Positions 8,364-17,162 are shown, numbered from the stretch's first letter. The stretch: 64,000 nt of DNA from Nonomuraea rubra (GCF_014207985.1 NZ_JACHMI010000001.1:4571001-4635000); one strand, 5' to 3'. The notes: generated by a model not told the origin, from the sequence alone. Made by a program: numbers and translations.

Positions 8364-8405
8364 TGAACTTTCACTCTTGACTGAACTTTTTGCTCACGGC
8401 AGTCT
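8364..8405 (+). promoter_or_regulatory. betA promoter with two direct-repeat operator half-sites
   Basis: TGAACTTT occurs twice, at 8364-8371 and 8382-8389, 18 bp apart. The -35-like TTGACT (8377-8382) lies between them and a weak -10-like CAGTCT (8400-8405) follows at 17-bp spacing. A repressor bound to both copies, presumably GbsR, would occlude the -35. The next gene starts at 8459 after AGGAGG. Confidence 0.5.
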
Positions 8406-8458
8406 ACCGGCTAGCCGCGGTCCGGACTTTTCCGGCCGCCCTGAGCAGGAGGTTCGCC

Positions 8459-10018
8459 GTGACAGACACGGGCTGGGACATCATCGTCGTGGGCGCGGGC
8501 TCCGCCGGCGCGGCGCTCGCCGCCCGCGCCGCCGGGCGAGGCAGGCGCGTCCTGCTCCTGGAGGCGGGCCCCGACTACCGGTCGGCGCAGATGCACGAGG
8601 CGTGGCGGTCGCCGAACCCGGTCCGGGCCCTGCTCGACCCCACCGCCGTCGAGGGCCTGGTGTGGGCCGGGGTCGACTCCTCGCGCACCGACAGCCAGCC
8701 GCGGGCCCCGTACTGGCGCGGCAGGGGAGTGGGCGGCAGCTCCTCGATCAACGGGCAGATCGCGATCCGGCCGCCGGTCGAGGACTTCGAGGACTGGGCC
8801 GCGGCGGGCTGCGCCGGCTGGTCCTGGCAGGACGTGCTGCCGTACTTCGCCAGGCTGGAGGACGACGAGGAGTTCGGCGACGAGCCGTACCACGGGCGCG
8901 GCGGCCCCACCCCGATCTTCCGCATGCCGCGCGAGCGGTGGGGCTCGGTGGACACCGCCCTGTGCGATGCCGCGCTGGCCGCCGGTCACCCCTGGGCGCC
9001 CGACGTCAACGCGCCGGGCGCGATCGGCGTCTCGCCGTACCCGATCAACTCCCGCGCCGGGCGCAGGGTGTCGGTCAACGACGGCTACCTGGAGCCCGCC
9101 CGGTCCCTGCCCAATCTCACCGTACGCGGCGGCGCCCTGGTCGACCGGGTGCTGTTCGCCGGGAACCGGGCCGTCGGCGTACGGGTCGTGCAGGACGGCA
9201 CGGTCACGACCGAGCACGCGGACGAGATCGTCATCAGCGCCGGCGTCATCCACTCCCCGGCCATCCTGCTGCGCTCCGGCGTGGGCCCGGCGGCCGATCT
9301 CGAACGGCTCGGCATCGAGGTCCGGCAGGACCTTCCCGTCGGCCGCGGCATGCAGGACCACCCCATGATCGTCATCAGCCTGCTCCTGGCCGAGCAGGCC
9401 GCCATCCGCACCGCGGACGACCGCCACACCAACGTCTGCGTCCGCTACACCAGCGGTCCCGGCGGCCTGCCGCTCGACATGATGTTCGTCTCGCTGAACC
9501 AGAACGTCCTGTCCATGGAGGCCGCCGACAAGCGGCTGCCCGCCGGCGGCGTCGGCGTGTGGCTCAACCAGAACCACTCGCGCGGCGTGCTGACCCTGAC
9601 CTCCGCCGACCCCGAGGCGCAGCCCGAGGTGCGCGAGCGCATGCTGTCGGACCCGCGCGACCTGGAGCGCATGCGCCAGGGCGTGCGCGCCCTGGCCGAG
9701 CTCGCCCGCAAGCCCGAGGTCGCCCCCATCCTGGCCGCCTCCGCCGAGGCCGCGAACGCCCGGCTGTTCGAGGTGCTGGACGACGACGCCGCGCTCGGCG
9801 AGCACCTCCTGGCCACCGCCATGGACGCCCAGCACGGCACCAGCACCTGCCGCATGGGCGACCCCCGCGACGCCACCACCGTGGTCGACCCGTCGTGCCG
9901 CGTCCTGGGGCTCGACGGGCTGCGCGTCGTGGACGCCTCGATCTTCCCGTCCGTGCCGCGGGCCAACACCAACCTGACAGCGATCATGGCCGGCGAGCTC
10001 ATGGCCGACCGCCTCTAG
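8459..10018 (+). CDS. betA: GMC-family choline dehydrogenase/oxidase-like flavoenzyme
   Basis: The 519-residue protein has an N-terminal FAD-binding GAGSAGAAL motif. GMC signature 1 is GRGVGGSSSINGQIAIRP and signature 2 is SAGVIHSPAILLRSGVGP. The C-terminal catalytic His (QHGTSTCRMG) and Asn (RANTNLTAIMAGE) match choline oxidase/dehydrogenase and related alcohol oxidases. Coupling to an aldehyde dehydrogenase 10 nt downstream and a GbsR regulator makes choline to betaine aldehyde the likely reaction, for the osmoprotectant glycine betaine. Another alcohol cannot be excluded. The start is GTG after AGGAGG (8447-8452). Confidence 0.82.
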   Translation: MTDTGWDIIVVGAGSAGAALAARAAGRGRRVLLLEAGPDYRSAQMHEAWRSPNPVRALLDPTAVEGLVWAGVDSSRTDSQPRAPYWRGRGVGGSSSINGQIAIRPPVEDFEDWAAAGCAGWSWQDVLPYFARLEDDEEFGDEPYHGRGGPTPIFRMPRERWGSVDTALCDAALAAGHPWAPDVNAPGAIGVSPYPINSRAGRRVSVNDGYLEPARSLPNLTVRGGALVDRVLFAGNRAVGVRVVQDGTVTTEHADEIVISAGVIHSPAILLRSGVGPAADLERLGIEVRQDLPVGRGMQDHPMIVISLLLAEQAAIRTADDRHTNVCVRYTSGPGGLPLDMMFVSLNQNVLSMEAADKRLPAGGVGVWLNQNHSRGVLTLTSADPEAQPEVRERMLSDPRDLERMRQGVRALAELARKPEVAPILAASAEAANARLFEVLDDDAALGEHLLATAMDAQHGTSTCRMGDPRDATTVVDPSCRVLGLDGLRVVDASIFPSVPRANTNLTAIMAGELMADRL

Positions 10019-10028
10019 GAGCACCCCG

Positions 10029-11429
10029 TTGAATACCCTGCAGAACCTGATCGGCGGCGTCTGGCAGGACGCCCGCGGCGCCGGCTTCCACGACGTGGTG
10101 AACCCGGCGACCGAGGAGGCCGTCGCGCGCTGCCCCAGCGGCTCGCCCGAGGACGTACGCCTGGCCGTGGACGCCGCCGCCGCGGCGCAGCCGGCCTGGG
10201 CCGCGCTCCCCGTCGCCGACCGCGTCGCCCGCCTGACCCGCTGGGCCGACACGGTCGCCGCGCACGCCGGGGAGCTGGCCGAGGCCGAGTGCCGCGAGAT
10301 GGGCAAACCGGTCGCCCTCGGCACCGCGTTCATCGGCGGCGCCGCGCAGGCGTTCAAGGTCGCCGTGGCCGAGGCCCTGGACTATCCGTTCGAGGAGACG
10401 ATCGCCGGCCCGGACGGCGGCAGCACCACGATCGTGCGCAACCCGCTCGGCGTCACCGCCGTCATCGTGCCGTGGAACTTCCCCGTGCCCATGACCCTCG
10501 GCGCGCTCGGCCCCCTGCTCGCCGCCGGGAACACCGTCGTGCTCAAGCCGTCCGAGCGCTCGCCGCTGTCGGCGGCGCGGCTGCTGGAGCTGATGGACCT
10601 GCCGCCCGGGGTGGTCAACCTCGTCCTGGGCGACTCGCGGGCCGGCGCGCCGCTGGCCGCCGACGAGCGGATCGGCCTCGTGCACTTCACCGGCTCCGTC
10701 GAGGCGGGACGCAAGGTCGGCGCGCAGAGCGGCGGGCTGCTGCACCGGTCGATCCTCGAACTCGGCGGCAAGGACCCCGTCATCGTGGACGCCGGCGTGG
10801 ACCCGGCCGCGACGGCCGCCGCGGTGGCGTTCGGCGCGTTCGCCAACACCGGGCAGATCTGCACCTCCATGGAGCGCATCTACGTGCACCAGGACGTCGC
10901 CGAGCCGTTCGTCGCCGCGCTCGTCGAGGCCGCCGGCGCCTACCCGGCCGGTGACGTGCTCGGGCCGCTGGTGGACCGGCGGCAGCGGGACGTCGTCGTC
11001 CGGCACGTCACCGACGCCGTCGAGCGCGGCGCGACCGTCCGCGCCGGCGGGGTGGTGCCCGAGGGCCCGGGCTTCTACTACCCCGCCACCGTGCTCACCG
11101 GCGTGGACGAGTCCATGCTGGTCATGACGGAGGAGACGTTCGGGCCGGTCGCTCCCGTCGCCGTCGTCTCCTCCTTCGAGGAGGGCCTGGAGCGGGCCGG
11201 CGCCTCACGGTACGGCCTGGCCGCCACCGTCTACACCACCGACCCCGCGCACGCCGCCGCGGCACGCCGCATCCCCGCCGGCGTCGTCTGGGTGAACCAG
11301 TGGCAGGGCGGCGGCCCCGAGCGGCTCTACGAGCCGGCGGGCGACAGCGGCATGGGCGCCACCGGAGCCCGCGCCGCCTACGACGCCGCCACCCGCCCCA
11401 CCTCCATCCACCTCGCCCCGCTCGCCTGA
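10029..11429 (+). CDS. betB: NAD(P)-dependent aldehyde dehydrogenase, probable betaine aldehyde dehydrogenase
   Basis: The 466-residue enzyme is a complete ALDH: cofactor-site VPWNFPVPMTLG, Glu in LELGGKDP, nucleophilic Cys in NTGQICTSMERIYV and the late motif EETFGPVAPV. It would oxidise the aldehyde made by the preceding GMC enzyme. The start is TTG at 10029; AGGAG overlapping the upstream stop codon is its ribosome-binding site, so the two genes form an operon. The betaine aldehyde assignment rests on neighbours, not on residues I can read as specific. Confidence 0.82.
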   Translation: MNTLQNLIGGVWQDARGAGFHDVVNPATEEAVARCPSGSPEDVRLAVDAAAAAQPAWAALPVADRVARLTRWADTVAAHAGELAEAECREMGKPVALGTAFIGGAAQAFKVAVAEALDYPFEETIAGPDGGSTTIVRNPLGVTAVIVPWNFPVPMTLGALGPLLAAGNTVVLKPSERSPLSAARLLELMDLPPGVVNLVLGDSRAGAPLAADERIGLVHFTGSVEAGRKVGAQSGGLLHRSILELGGKDPVIVDAGVDPAATAAAVAFGAFANTGQICTSMERIYVHQDVAEPFVAALVEAAGAYPAGDVLGPLVDRRQRDVVVRHVTDAVERGATVRAGGVVPEGPGFYYPATVLTGVDESMLVMTEETFGPVAPVAVVSSFEEGLERAGASRYGLAATVYTTDPAHAAAARRIPAGVVWVNQWQGGGPERLYEPAGDSGMGATGARAAYDAATRPTSIHLAPLA

Positions 11430-11494
11430 CACCCGCCCTCGCGGGACCGTCCATCCGGCAGCCACCGTCGTGCCCGCCACACGATGGAGCGTGC

Positions 11495-11968
11495 TCAGAG
11501 CGGCGCCGTCCACCACTCCGAGGCGATGGACAGCCCGGCCAGGCGGAGCGCCTCCCGCTTCGCCTGGTCGGCGTGCCCGCACACCACCACGACCTGCGCC
11601 GCGCCCCGCGCCCGCGCCTCGTCCGTGACCGCCCGGAGCAGGTCCACGCCGATCGAGGCCCAGTCGCGGTCGTCCACGACCGCGTAGTCGTCGATCGTGC
11701 ACGTGGGCCCGCCGGGGTCGTAGACCGGAGGAGAGGGGACCAGGGACGCGATCGCGAAGCCGGCGAACCGGCCGTCCCGCTCGCACACCCGGACGATCAC
11801 CTCCGGATCGCCGACCAGCCCGGCCAGGAACGCGGCGTGCCGGTCCGCGGCGCCGGGGGCGCGGCGCCAGAACACCGGCTGGTATCGCTCGTACTCCTCG
11901 CGGCGGCGCGCCATCAGCCCGGCCATCGCCGCCACGTCACCGGGCGAAGCCTCGCGGATCACCTGCAT
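11495..11968 (-). CDS. GNAT-family N-acetyltransferase
   Basis: This 157-residue protein starts MQVIREASPGDVAAM, a standard GNAT first strand. Later it has a FAGFAIASLV strand, an acidic IDDYAVVDDRDWASIGVDLLRAVTDEA segment where the acetyl-CoA pyrophosphate loop should be (with poor R/QxxGxG/A conservation) and a final AGL...SEWW strand. The substrate is unknown. The frame extends upstream, but ATG 11968 gives the family-typical start. The poor CoA-loop match lowers the certainty of activity. Confidence 0.65.
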   Translation of the reverse strand: MQVIREASPGDVAAMAGLMARRREEYERYQPVFWRRAPGAADRHAAFLAGLVGDPEVIVRVCERDGRFAGFAIASLVPSPPVYDPGGPTCTIDDYAVVDDRDWASIGVDLLRAVTDEARARGAAQVVVVCGHADQAKREALRLAGLSIASEWWTAPL

Positions 11969-12002
11969 GATCCGCACCCTAACCGCACGCCGCCCAGGCC
12001 GT

Positions 12003-13127
12003 TCAGAACGGGATCGGCAGGCGCACCCTCCCCGCCAGATCGAGCAGGAGCCCGGCGTCATCGACCGGAGGCTGGATCCGCTTCATGATCCACTGCTTGA
12101 CCTCCTTGCCCCGCTCGCCGCTGAGCGCGACCTCCCGCTCCCAGCCCTTCGTGTAGAGCCCACCGGCGGCCCCCAGGTCCAGGCAGGTCACGTACGGCGC
12201 GGGTGCGAAATCGAGCGGCGGCAGCCCGAGCAGGTCGGCGGCGGCGTTGTGCCCGGCCGTCTTGCCCATCGGGGTCGCGTGCTGGCAGGACTGCATGACA
12301 TCGTGGCCGTCGTCGAAGCGGGCCGCCGCCACGTCCCCGGCCGCGAACACGGCCCCCGACGGCTCCGCCACCCGCATCCACCGGTCGACGGCCAGCCGGC
12401 CGAGCCGGTCGCGGCGCGCGGGGATCTGCTCGGTGAGCGGGTCCGCGCGCACGCCGGCCGTCCACACGACCGCGTCGGCGGCGATCCGCGTCCCGCCGGA
12501 CAGCACCGCCCCGCCGGGCTCGACCGCACACAGGCCGGTGCCCAGGCGCAGCTCGACGCCCAGCCGGCCGAGGGCGTCCTCGATGTACGGCCGCGGTGCG
12601 GGCCCGAGGTCGGGCCCCACGACGTCCGCCTGGTCCACGAGCACCACCCGCCCGCGCCCGGCCAGCTCCGTAGCCACCTCCAGGCCGGTGAACCCGGCCC
12701 CGACCACCACGGCCGTGAACCCGTCCCTGCCCCGCAGGTGATCGGCCAGCCGCCGTGCGCCCGCCAGGGTGTCCACGTCGAACAGCAGGCCGGCGCCCGG
12801 CAGGCCGGGCCGCACCAGCCGGCTGCCCGTGGCCAGCACCAGCCGGTCGTAGCCGATCGCCTCCCCGCCGGCGTGCACCCGGCGGGCTGCCACGTCGATG
12901 CGCTCCGCCCAGGCGCGGCGGTGGCGGACCTCGATGGGATCGAGCAGCCCCGACAGCGGGACGGTCGCGCGGTCCGGGTCGGCCTCGTACATCCGCGGGC
13001 GCAGCACCATGGCGTCGTCCGGCGCGATCAGCGTGATGTCCAGGCCGGCGGCGTCACGCAAGCGCGCGGCCGCGGCCGCCGCCCACACCCCGGCGAAGCC
13101 CCCACCGATGATCACGATGTGCGGCAT
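12003..13127 (-). CDS. NAD(P)/FAD-dependent oxidoreductase (type II NADH dehydrogenase-like)
   Basis: The 374-residue protein has two dinucleotide folds: FAD-binding VIIGGGFAGVWAA at the N-terminus and NAD-binding VVVGAGFTGLEVA about residue 140. ATG motifs (VLATGSRL, VWTAGVRADP) and the FAD-closing FAAGDVAAARF follow. It resembles the NDH-2/ferredoxin-reductase-like partner proteins often encoded beside ECF41 sigma factors. It lies 57 nt downstream of such a sigma gene on the same strand, so it is probably the main target and co-transcribed. Confidence 0.82.
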   Translation of the reverse strand: MPHIVIIGGGFAGVWAAAAAARLRDAAGLDITLIAPDDAMVLRPRMYEADPDRATVPLSGLLDPIEVRHRRAWAERIDVAARRVHAGGEAIGYDRLVLATGSRLVRPGLPGAGLLFDVDTLAGARRLADHLRGRDGFTAVVVGAGFTGLEVATELAGRGRVVLVDQADVVGPDLGPAPRPYIEDALGRLGVELRLGTGLCAVEPGGAVLSGGTRIAADAVVWTAGVRADPLTEQIPARRDRLGRLAVDRWMRVAEPSGAVFAAGDVAAARFDDGHDVMQSCQHATPMGKTAGHNAAADLLGLPPLDFAPAPYVTCLDLGAAGGLYTKGWEREVALSGERGKEVKQWIMKRIQPPVDDAGLLLDLAGRVRLPIPF

Positions 13128-13184
13128 GTGTGTCTCCTCAGTCTGTGACGTGCTCCCGTACGCCAGGCAGACAACACAGCCCGG

Positions 13185-14078
13185 TCAAAGGTGACCGAGA
13201 CGCCGGAGCTTCTCCGGATTGACCACCCGCCAGATGGTGACGATCCGGCCGTCGCGGATCCCGAACGTGTCCACCCACGCCGGCACGCCGTCCCGGTAGG
13301 TGATCAGCGCGGGCTGCCCGCCCACCTCGATCGGCTCGATCCGCTCGGCCGGGTGCCGCCCCTCGATCCACGCCAGCATCGGCGCCAGCCGGTCGCGGCC
13401 GCGTACCGGCACGCGGGCGGCCTTGGCCCTGCCGCCGCCGTCGGCGACGTACACCACGTCCGGATCCAGCACCGCCACCAGCCGGGCCAGGTCGCCCGCC
13501 TGCGACGCGGCGCGGAAGGCGGCCACCACCCGCTCGCGCTCGCCGCGCGCGGCCTCCGGCTCGCTGTCGCGGGCCGCCGCGACCCGGCCGCGCGCCCGGG
13601 AGGCCAGCTTGCGCGAGGCCGGCACGGACCTGCCGAGCACGCCGGCGATCTGCTCGAACGGCAGCCCGAACACGTCGTGCAGCACGAACGCCACCCGCTC
13701 GGGCGGCGCCAGCTCCCGCATCACCACCATCATCGCCGTGCCCACCGACTCGTCCACCAGCACGGGCCCGGCCGCGTCGGGGCCGGTCAGCAGCGGCTCG
13801 GGCAGCCACGGCCCGACGTAGTCCTCGCGCCGCACCCTGGCCGACCTCAGCACGTTGTACGCCGTGCGCGCCGCCACCGTGATCAGCCACGCCCGCAGGT
13901 TCGCCACCTGCGCCAGGTCCTCGGCGGCCGCCGCCCGCAGCCAGACGTCCTGCACCACGTCCTCGGCCTCGGCCACGCTGCCCAGCAGCCGGTACGCCGC
14001 ACCGAACACGGCCGGGCGATGCAGCTCCCACTCCTGCTCCAGGCGAGGACTCAGCTCCATCCCGGGCATTCTAGGCAC
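13185..14078 (-). CDS. ECF41 (SigJ-like) sigma factor with C-terminal SnoaL-like domain
   Basis: The 297-residue protein has sigma-70 region 2 (AYRLLGSVAEAEDVVQDVWLR), region 4 (LAPPERVAFVLHDVFGLPFEQIAGVLG) and a fused NTF2/SnoaL-like extension from about 185. The ECF41 landmarks are visible: WLPEPL in the linker, DGGGR in the extension and NPEKL close to the end. In ECF41 factors the extension replaces an anti-sigma factor and tunes activity in cis. The neighbouring FAD oxidoreductase belongs to the usual COE partner class. A second in-frame ATG (residue 7) is possible. Confidence 0.9.
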   Translation of the reverse strand: MPRMPGMELSPRLEQEWELHRPAVFGAAYRLLGSVAEAEDVVQDVWLRAAAAEDLAQVANLRAWLITVAARTAYNVLRSARVRREDYVGPWLPEPLLTGPDAAGPVLVDESVGTAMMVVMRELAPPERVAFVLHDVFGLPFEQIAGVLGRSVPASRKLASRARGRVAAARDSEPEAARGERERVVAAFRAASQAGDLARLVAVLDPDVVYVADGGGRAKAARVPVRGRDRLAPMLAWIEGRHPAERIEPIEVGGQPALITYRDGVPAWVDTFGIRDGRIVTIWRVVNPEKLRRLGHL

Positions 14079-14116
14079 CCCCCGCCCACGCGCCGGATCC
14101 CGCCCTCGACAGCGTC

Positions 14117-14157
14117 CACTTGGCGGTGCTCACTTGGCGGTGCTCACTTGGCGGTGC
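14117..14157. repeat. 14-bp tandem repeat, three copies, across the lyase stop codon
   Basis: CACTTGGCGGTGCT is repeated at 14117-14130 and 14131-14144, with a third copy (13 matching bases) at 14145-14157. The stop codon of the minus-strand lyase gene (TCA at 14144-14146) falls on the border of copies 2 and 3, so the last codons plus stop are duplicated twice downstream of the gene. Confidence 0.9.
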
Positions 14158-15220
14158 GGGTCAGCACGTCGCGGATGAGGGCGGCCACCTCCTCGGGCGT
14201 GAAGTCCATCGCGTTCTCGCCGACCGTGACCTCGAAGCTGCAGCGGGACGGGTCGGGACCGCTGCGCACCCGGCCCCAGAGCTGCACGCCCTGCTCCTCC
14301 AGCAGCGCCCGGCCGGCCTGCTCCACGGCCCGCCTGGGAGCGGGCAGGTGCACGTGGAACAGCGGCGTCTGCGGCGGATCCGGCCGGGTGCGGGCAGCGC
14401 CGTCGGCGTTGATGGCGGCCGCGATGGCGATCGCGTGCTCGCGGTAGACGGGCATGCGCTCCCCGACGGTGCCGAGGCCGGCGAGGGCGGCCAGGGCGAG
14501 CGGCCACGCGTCCGCGATGCCGCCGCCGAGCCGCTGCCGCCACACCCCGGCCGCGGCCACCGTACCCGCGTCGCCGGCGAGCACGGCCCCCCGCACGCCC
14601 TGAAGGCTCTTGTAGAGCGAGACGTACACGGAGTCGAACAGGCCCGCGATCTCGTCCAGAGGCCGCCGGTAGTACGTCTGGGCCTCCCACAGCCGCGCCC
14701 CGTCGAGATGCGCGGCAGCCCCGGTCGCCCGCATGAGCCCGACCTGCTCGCCCAGCTCGTCCCACTCGGGGAGCAGGCCGCCGAGGTCGCGCTGCGGCAG
14801 CTCCCACACCACCGCCGCCAGCGGCTCGCCGATCGCGCACAGGTCCTGCGCCGTCATCAGCTCGTACGGGTCACCGGTACGGCGGAAGCGCAACCCGTGG
14901 ACGGCGTTGTACCCCTGCTCCTCCCACACGTCCAGATGCGTGAACGGGTGCCCGGCGAACGTCCGGCGCCCGCCGCGGTCGGCGTACACGCGCAGCACGG
15001 CCTGCTGCGCCATCGTCCCGCTCGGGAAGAACAGCGCGCGCTCCTTGCCGAGCAGCCCGGCCAGGCGCCGCTCCAGCACGGCGACGGGACCGTCCGGGCC
15101 GTCCGGCGGGGTGTCGTCGTCCACCAGCTCCAGCATCCGCTCCAGCACCGCCCGCGGCCTGCGCCGGATCGGCGCGTGCAGGAACAGGGCCCGCCGCACG
15201 GGCGGGTCGCCATCGGCCAT
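14144..15220 (-). CDS. PLP-dependent threonine aldolase/beta-eliminating lyase family protein
   Basis: The 358-residue protein follows the aromatic amino acid beta-eliminating lyase/threonine aldolase family: ALFFPSGTMAQQAVL near residue 65, AHLDGARLWEAQTYY with the PLP-contacting Asp, and VSLYKSLQGVRGAVLAG with the Schiff-base lysine. Low-specificity threonine aldolases split threonine to glycine and acetaldehyde; the exact substrate here is not certain. The start is ATG 15220 with GGGAG upstream. Confidence 0.82.
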   Translation of the reverse strand: MADGDPPVRRALFLHAPIRRRPRAVLERMLELVDDDTPPDGPDGPVAVLERRLAGLLGKERALFFPSGTMAQQAVLRVYADRGGRRTFAGHPFTHLDVWEEQGYNAVHGLRFRRTGDPYELMTAQDLCAIGEPLAAVVWELPQRDLGGLLPEWDELGEQVGLMRATGAAAHLDGARLWEAQTYYRRPLDEIAGLFDSVYVSLYKSLQGVRGAVLAGDAGTVAAAGVWRQRLGGGIADAWPLALAALAGLGTVGERMPVYREHAIAIAAAINADGAARTRPDPPQTPLFHVHLPAPRRAVEQAGRALLEEQGVQLWGRVRSGPDPSRCSFEVTVGENAMDFTPEEVAALIRDVLTRTAK

Positions 15221-15424
15221 GTCAGGCTCCCAACTGCGAGGTGTCGTGCGCCATGTCAGGGTTTGCCCTGCCGAATGTATCCCTTGCCGTCCGTACGGAT
15301 GCGGGCCACCCGAAGCCCGGGACCGCCTCTGGTCATCAGGGGCTGTCCTGACCCCGTCCTGACTTGTCACACTCGGGCGGTAGCCGGCCACTGCCAGCGC
15401 CGGCCACCCTCCGAGGAGACGCCT
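15221..15424. other. Intergenic region between lyase and methyltransferase (no gene seen)
   Basis: About 200 bases separate two divergent genes. It holds the ribosome-binding sites of both, and TTGTCA at 15364-15369 as a possible -35 for the rightward gene without a clear -10. I see no small gene or long palindrome. Confidence 0.4.
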
Positions 15425-16231
15425 GTGACTGTGATCGACGACCTGGCCGCCCCGCCGCCCGGCGGCCCGCGTACGGCCGTACGGGAGAGGGTGCCGCTGC
15501 TGCTCGGCGCGCTCGTGACGGGCGCGCCGATCGCCCTGGGCTGCGAGGCGGTGCTGCCGGCGGAAGAGGTCCTGATGATGGGCGGCGGCCTGCCCGTACG
15601 GCTGCGCTCCGTGCGCCGCCGGCTGGCCAGGCTGCTCTACGACCAGCGGTACGGCGTGCGCACCGCCGACTTCGCCGACCTCGCGGAGTTCGGCCTCGAC
15701 CACCCGGAACGCGTCTACTACTCGCCCGCCCACTGGGGCACCCTGCGCAGGGCGCTGCCCGTCGGGGACGTGGGAGGCCAGGACGTGTTCCTCGACCTGG
15801 GCGCGGGCAAGGGCAGGATGGTGCTGGAGGCGGCGGGCAGGTACCCGTTCAAGCAGGTGATCGGCGTCGAGCTGTCTCCCGAGCTGACCGAGGTGGCCAG
15901 GGCCAACCTGGCCGCCACGAGGCTGCGGATGCGCGCGCGTGAGGTGGAGTTCGTGCAGTCGGACGCGCTCGACTACGACATCCCCGACGACGTCAGCGTG
16001 GTGTTCCTCAACAACCCGTTCAGGGGCAGGACGTTCGCCGCCGCCATGGACCGCCTGCTCGGCTCGGCCGACAGGAACCCGCGCCCGATCACCTTGATCT
16101 ACTTCAACCCCGTCGAGGAGGAGCACCTGCTGCGGACCGGCCGCTTCCGCCACCTGCGCACGGTGACGCCCTGGCGGCGCAGGGACACGGGCGTGTTCGG
16201 CACCACGCGCGTGTACGCGGTGACCGCGTAG
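15425..16231 (+). CDS. Class I SAM-dependent methyltransferase
   Basis: The 268-residue protein has a Rossmann motif I VFLDLGAGKGRMVLEAA, motif post-I VIGVELSPELTEVARANL, an acidic motif (EFVQSDALDY) and VVFLNNPFRGRTF. The NPF/NPP-like motif resembles N- or C-methyltransferases acting on planar nitrogen, but the substrate cannot be told. The start is GTG after GAGGAG. About 100 residues precede motif I. The following MerR promoter overlaps its stop region. Confidence 0.78.
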   Translation: MTVIDDLAAPPPGGPRTAVRERVPLLLGALVTGAPIALGCEAVLPAEEVLMMGGGLPVRLRSVRRRLARLLYDQRYGVRTADFADLAEFGLDHPERVYYSPAHWGTLRRALPVGDVGGQDVFLDLGAGKGRMVLEAAGRYPFKQVIGVELSPELTEVARANLAATRLRMRAREVEFVQSDALDYDIPDDVSVVFLNNPFRGRTFAAAMDRLLGSADRNPRPITLIYFNPVEEEHLLRTGRFRHLRTVTPWRRRDTGVFGTTRVYAVTA

Positions 16232-16233
16232 CC

Positions 16234-16269
16234 TTGACGGCCGGGCGCATCTACAAGTTAATGTCAACA
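16234..16269 (+). promoter_or_regulatory. Promoter of the merR-like gene, probably leaderless
   Basis: TTGACG (16234-16239), a 17-bp spacer and GTTAAT (16257-16262) form a good promoter whose predicted start point coincides with the ATG at 16269. There is no Shine-Dalgarno, consistent with a leaderless transcript. The -35 begins 3 bp after the methyltransferase stop. Confidence 0.6.
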
Positions 16270-16688
16270 TGAACTCGACGGACTCGATGCGCATCGGCGA
16301 GCTGGCCGAACGGTTCGACCTGGCGCCGCACGTGCTGCGCCACTGGGAGGCCATGGGCCTGCTGACCCCCGCCGCCCGGGTGAACGGCCGCCGCCGCTAC
16401 ACCCGCGACCACGTCGTACGGGTCATGACGATCATCCGGGCCAAGGGCGGCGGGATGAGCCTCGACCAGATCAGGGACGTGCTCGGCGCGGCCGGCAGGG
16501 CCGAGCGCCGAGCACTTCTCGAACGGCATCACGCGGACCTCGAGCGGCGGCTCGAGGAGATCGCGGCGTCCAAGCGCCTGATCGAGCACCTGATGGAGTG
16601 CACCGCCGAGGACTTCACGCAGTGCCCGTCCTACCGGCGCATCGCCGCGGGCCTGCGGGACCTGACGGAGGACGGGTGCGTGATCTGA
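16269..16688 (+). CDS. MerR-family transcriptional regulator
   Basis: The 139-residue protein has the MerR DNA-binding head (MRIGELAERFDLAPHVLRHWEAMGLL, then YTRDHVVRV) and a coiled dimer helix (ERRALLERHHADLERRLEEI). A Cys-containing tail follows (HLMECTAEDFTQCPSYR and a terminal CVI). The two or three tail cysteines could bind a metal or sense redox state, but they do not match a named subfamily. The target may be itself or the upstream methyltransferase. Confidence 0.82.
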   Translation: MNSTDSMRIGELAERFDLAPHVLRHWEAMGLLTPAARVNGRRRYTRDHVVRVMTIIRAKGGGMSLDQIRDVLGAAGRAERRALLERHHADLERRLEEIAASKRLIEHLMECTAEDFTQCPSYRRIAAGLRDLTEDGCVI

Positions 16689-16692
16689 ACGG

Positions 16693-17034
16693 CTAGGCCG
16701 CCTCGAACCGGCGCTGACAGCCGATGCAGTAGCGGGCCAGCGGCCGGATCTTCAGCCGTTCGAACGGGATGCCCGCCGTGCAGTGCCCGCAGCGGCCGTA
16801 GTCGCCGGTGGCGAGCCGGTCGAGGGCCTGGGAGAGCTCGGCGATCGCACGGTCGGCGGTGGTCAGGGAGACCAGCAGCTCCTGCCACGTGTCGTCGGCG
16901 CCGGTGCTCTGCCGCGCCTCGTCCTGGAGGCCGAGCAGCTGGCGGCTGCGCCGTTCGAGCTGCTCCTGGAGGTCCTGGCGGAGGGTCTGGAGCTGGATGG
17001 TGCTGAGGTGTGAGGCTCCGTGGGTGTCGGTCAT
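16693..17034 (-). CDS. TraR/DksA-type C4 zinc-finger protein
   Basis: The 113-residue protein has a long N-terminal coiled coil and a C-terminal four-cysteine zinc finger, CGHC ... CIGC, ending in RRFEAA, as in TraR/DksA proteins. These bind in the RNA polymerase secondary channel and modulate initiation; actinomycetes usually carry several of unclear function. The frame is open further upstream, but ATG 17034 gives the family start (MTDTHG). Confidence 0.82.
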   Translation of the reverse strand: MTDTHGASHLSTIQLQTLRQDLQEQLERRSRQLLGLQDEARQSTGADDTWQELLVSLTTADRAIAELSQALDRLATGDYGRCGHCTAGIPFERLKIRPLARYCIGCQRRFEAA

Positions 17035-17162
17035 GATCGGAGAGATCCTTCCGGGGATGGGCACGCTGACGGGACGACCGGCACACACCGGACCGGTCGT
17101 CATGGCTGGCCGCCTGAGAGCGCGCGGTCGCCCCGCAGGGGAGGCGTGCACGCGCGGCGAGG

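Noticed and set aside
15365..15371. TGTCACA as an ECF41-type -35 element
   Set aside because: No CGTC -10 element follows at the expected spacing, so it is probably chance.
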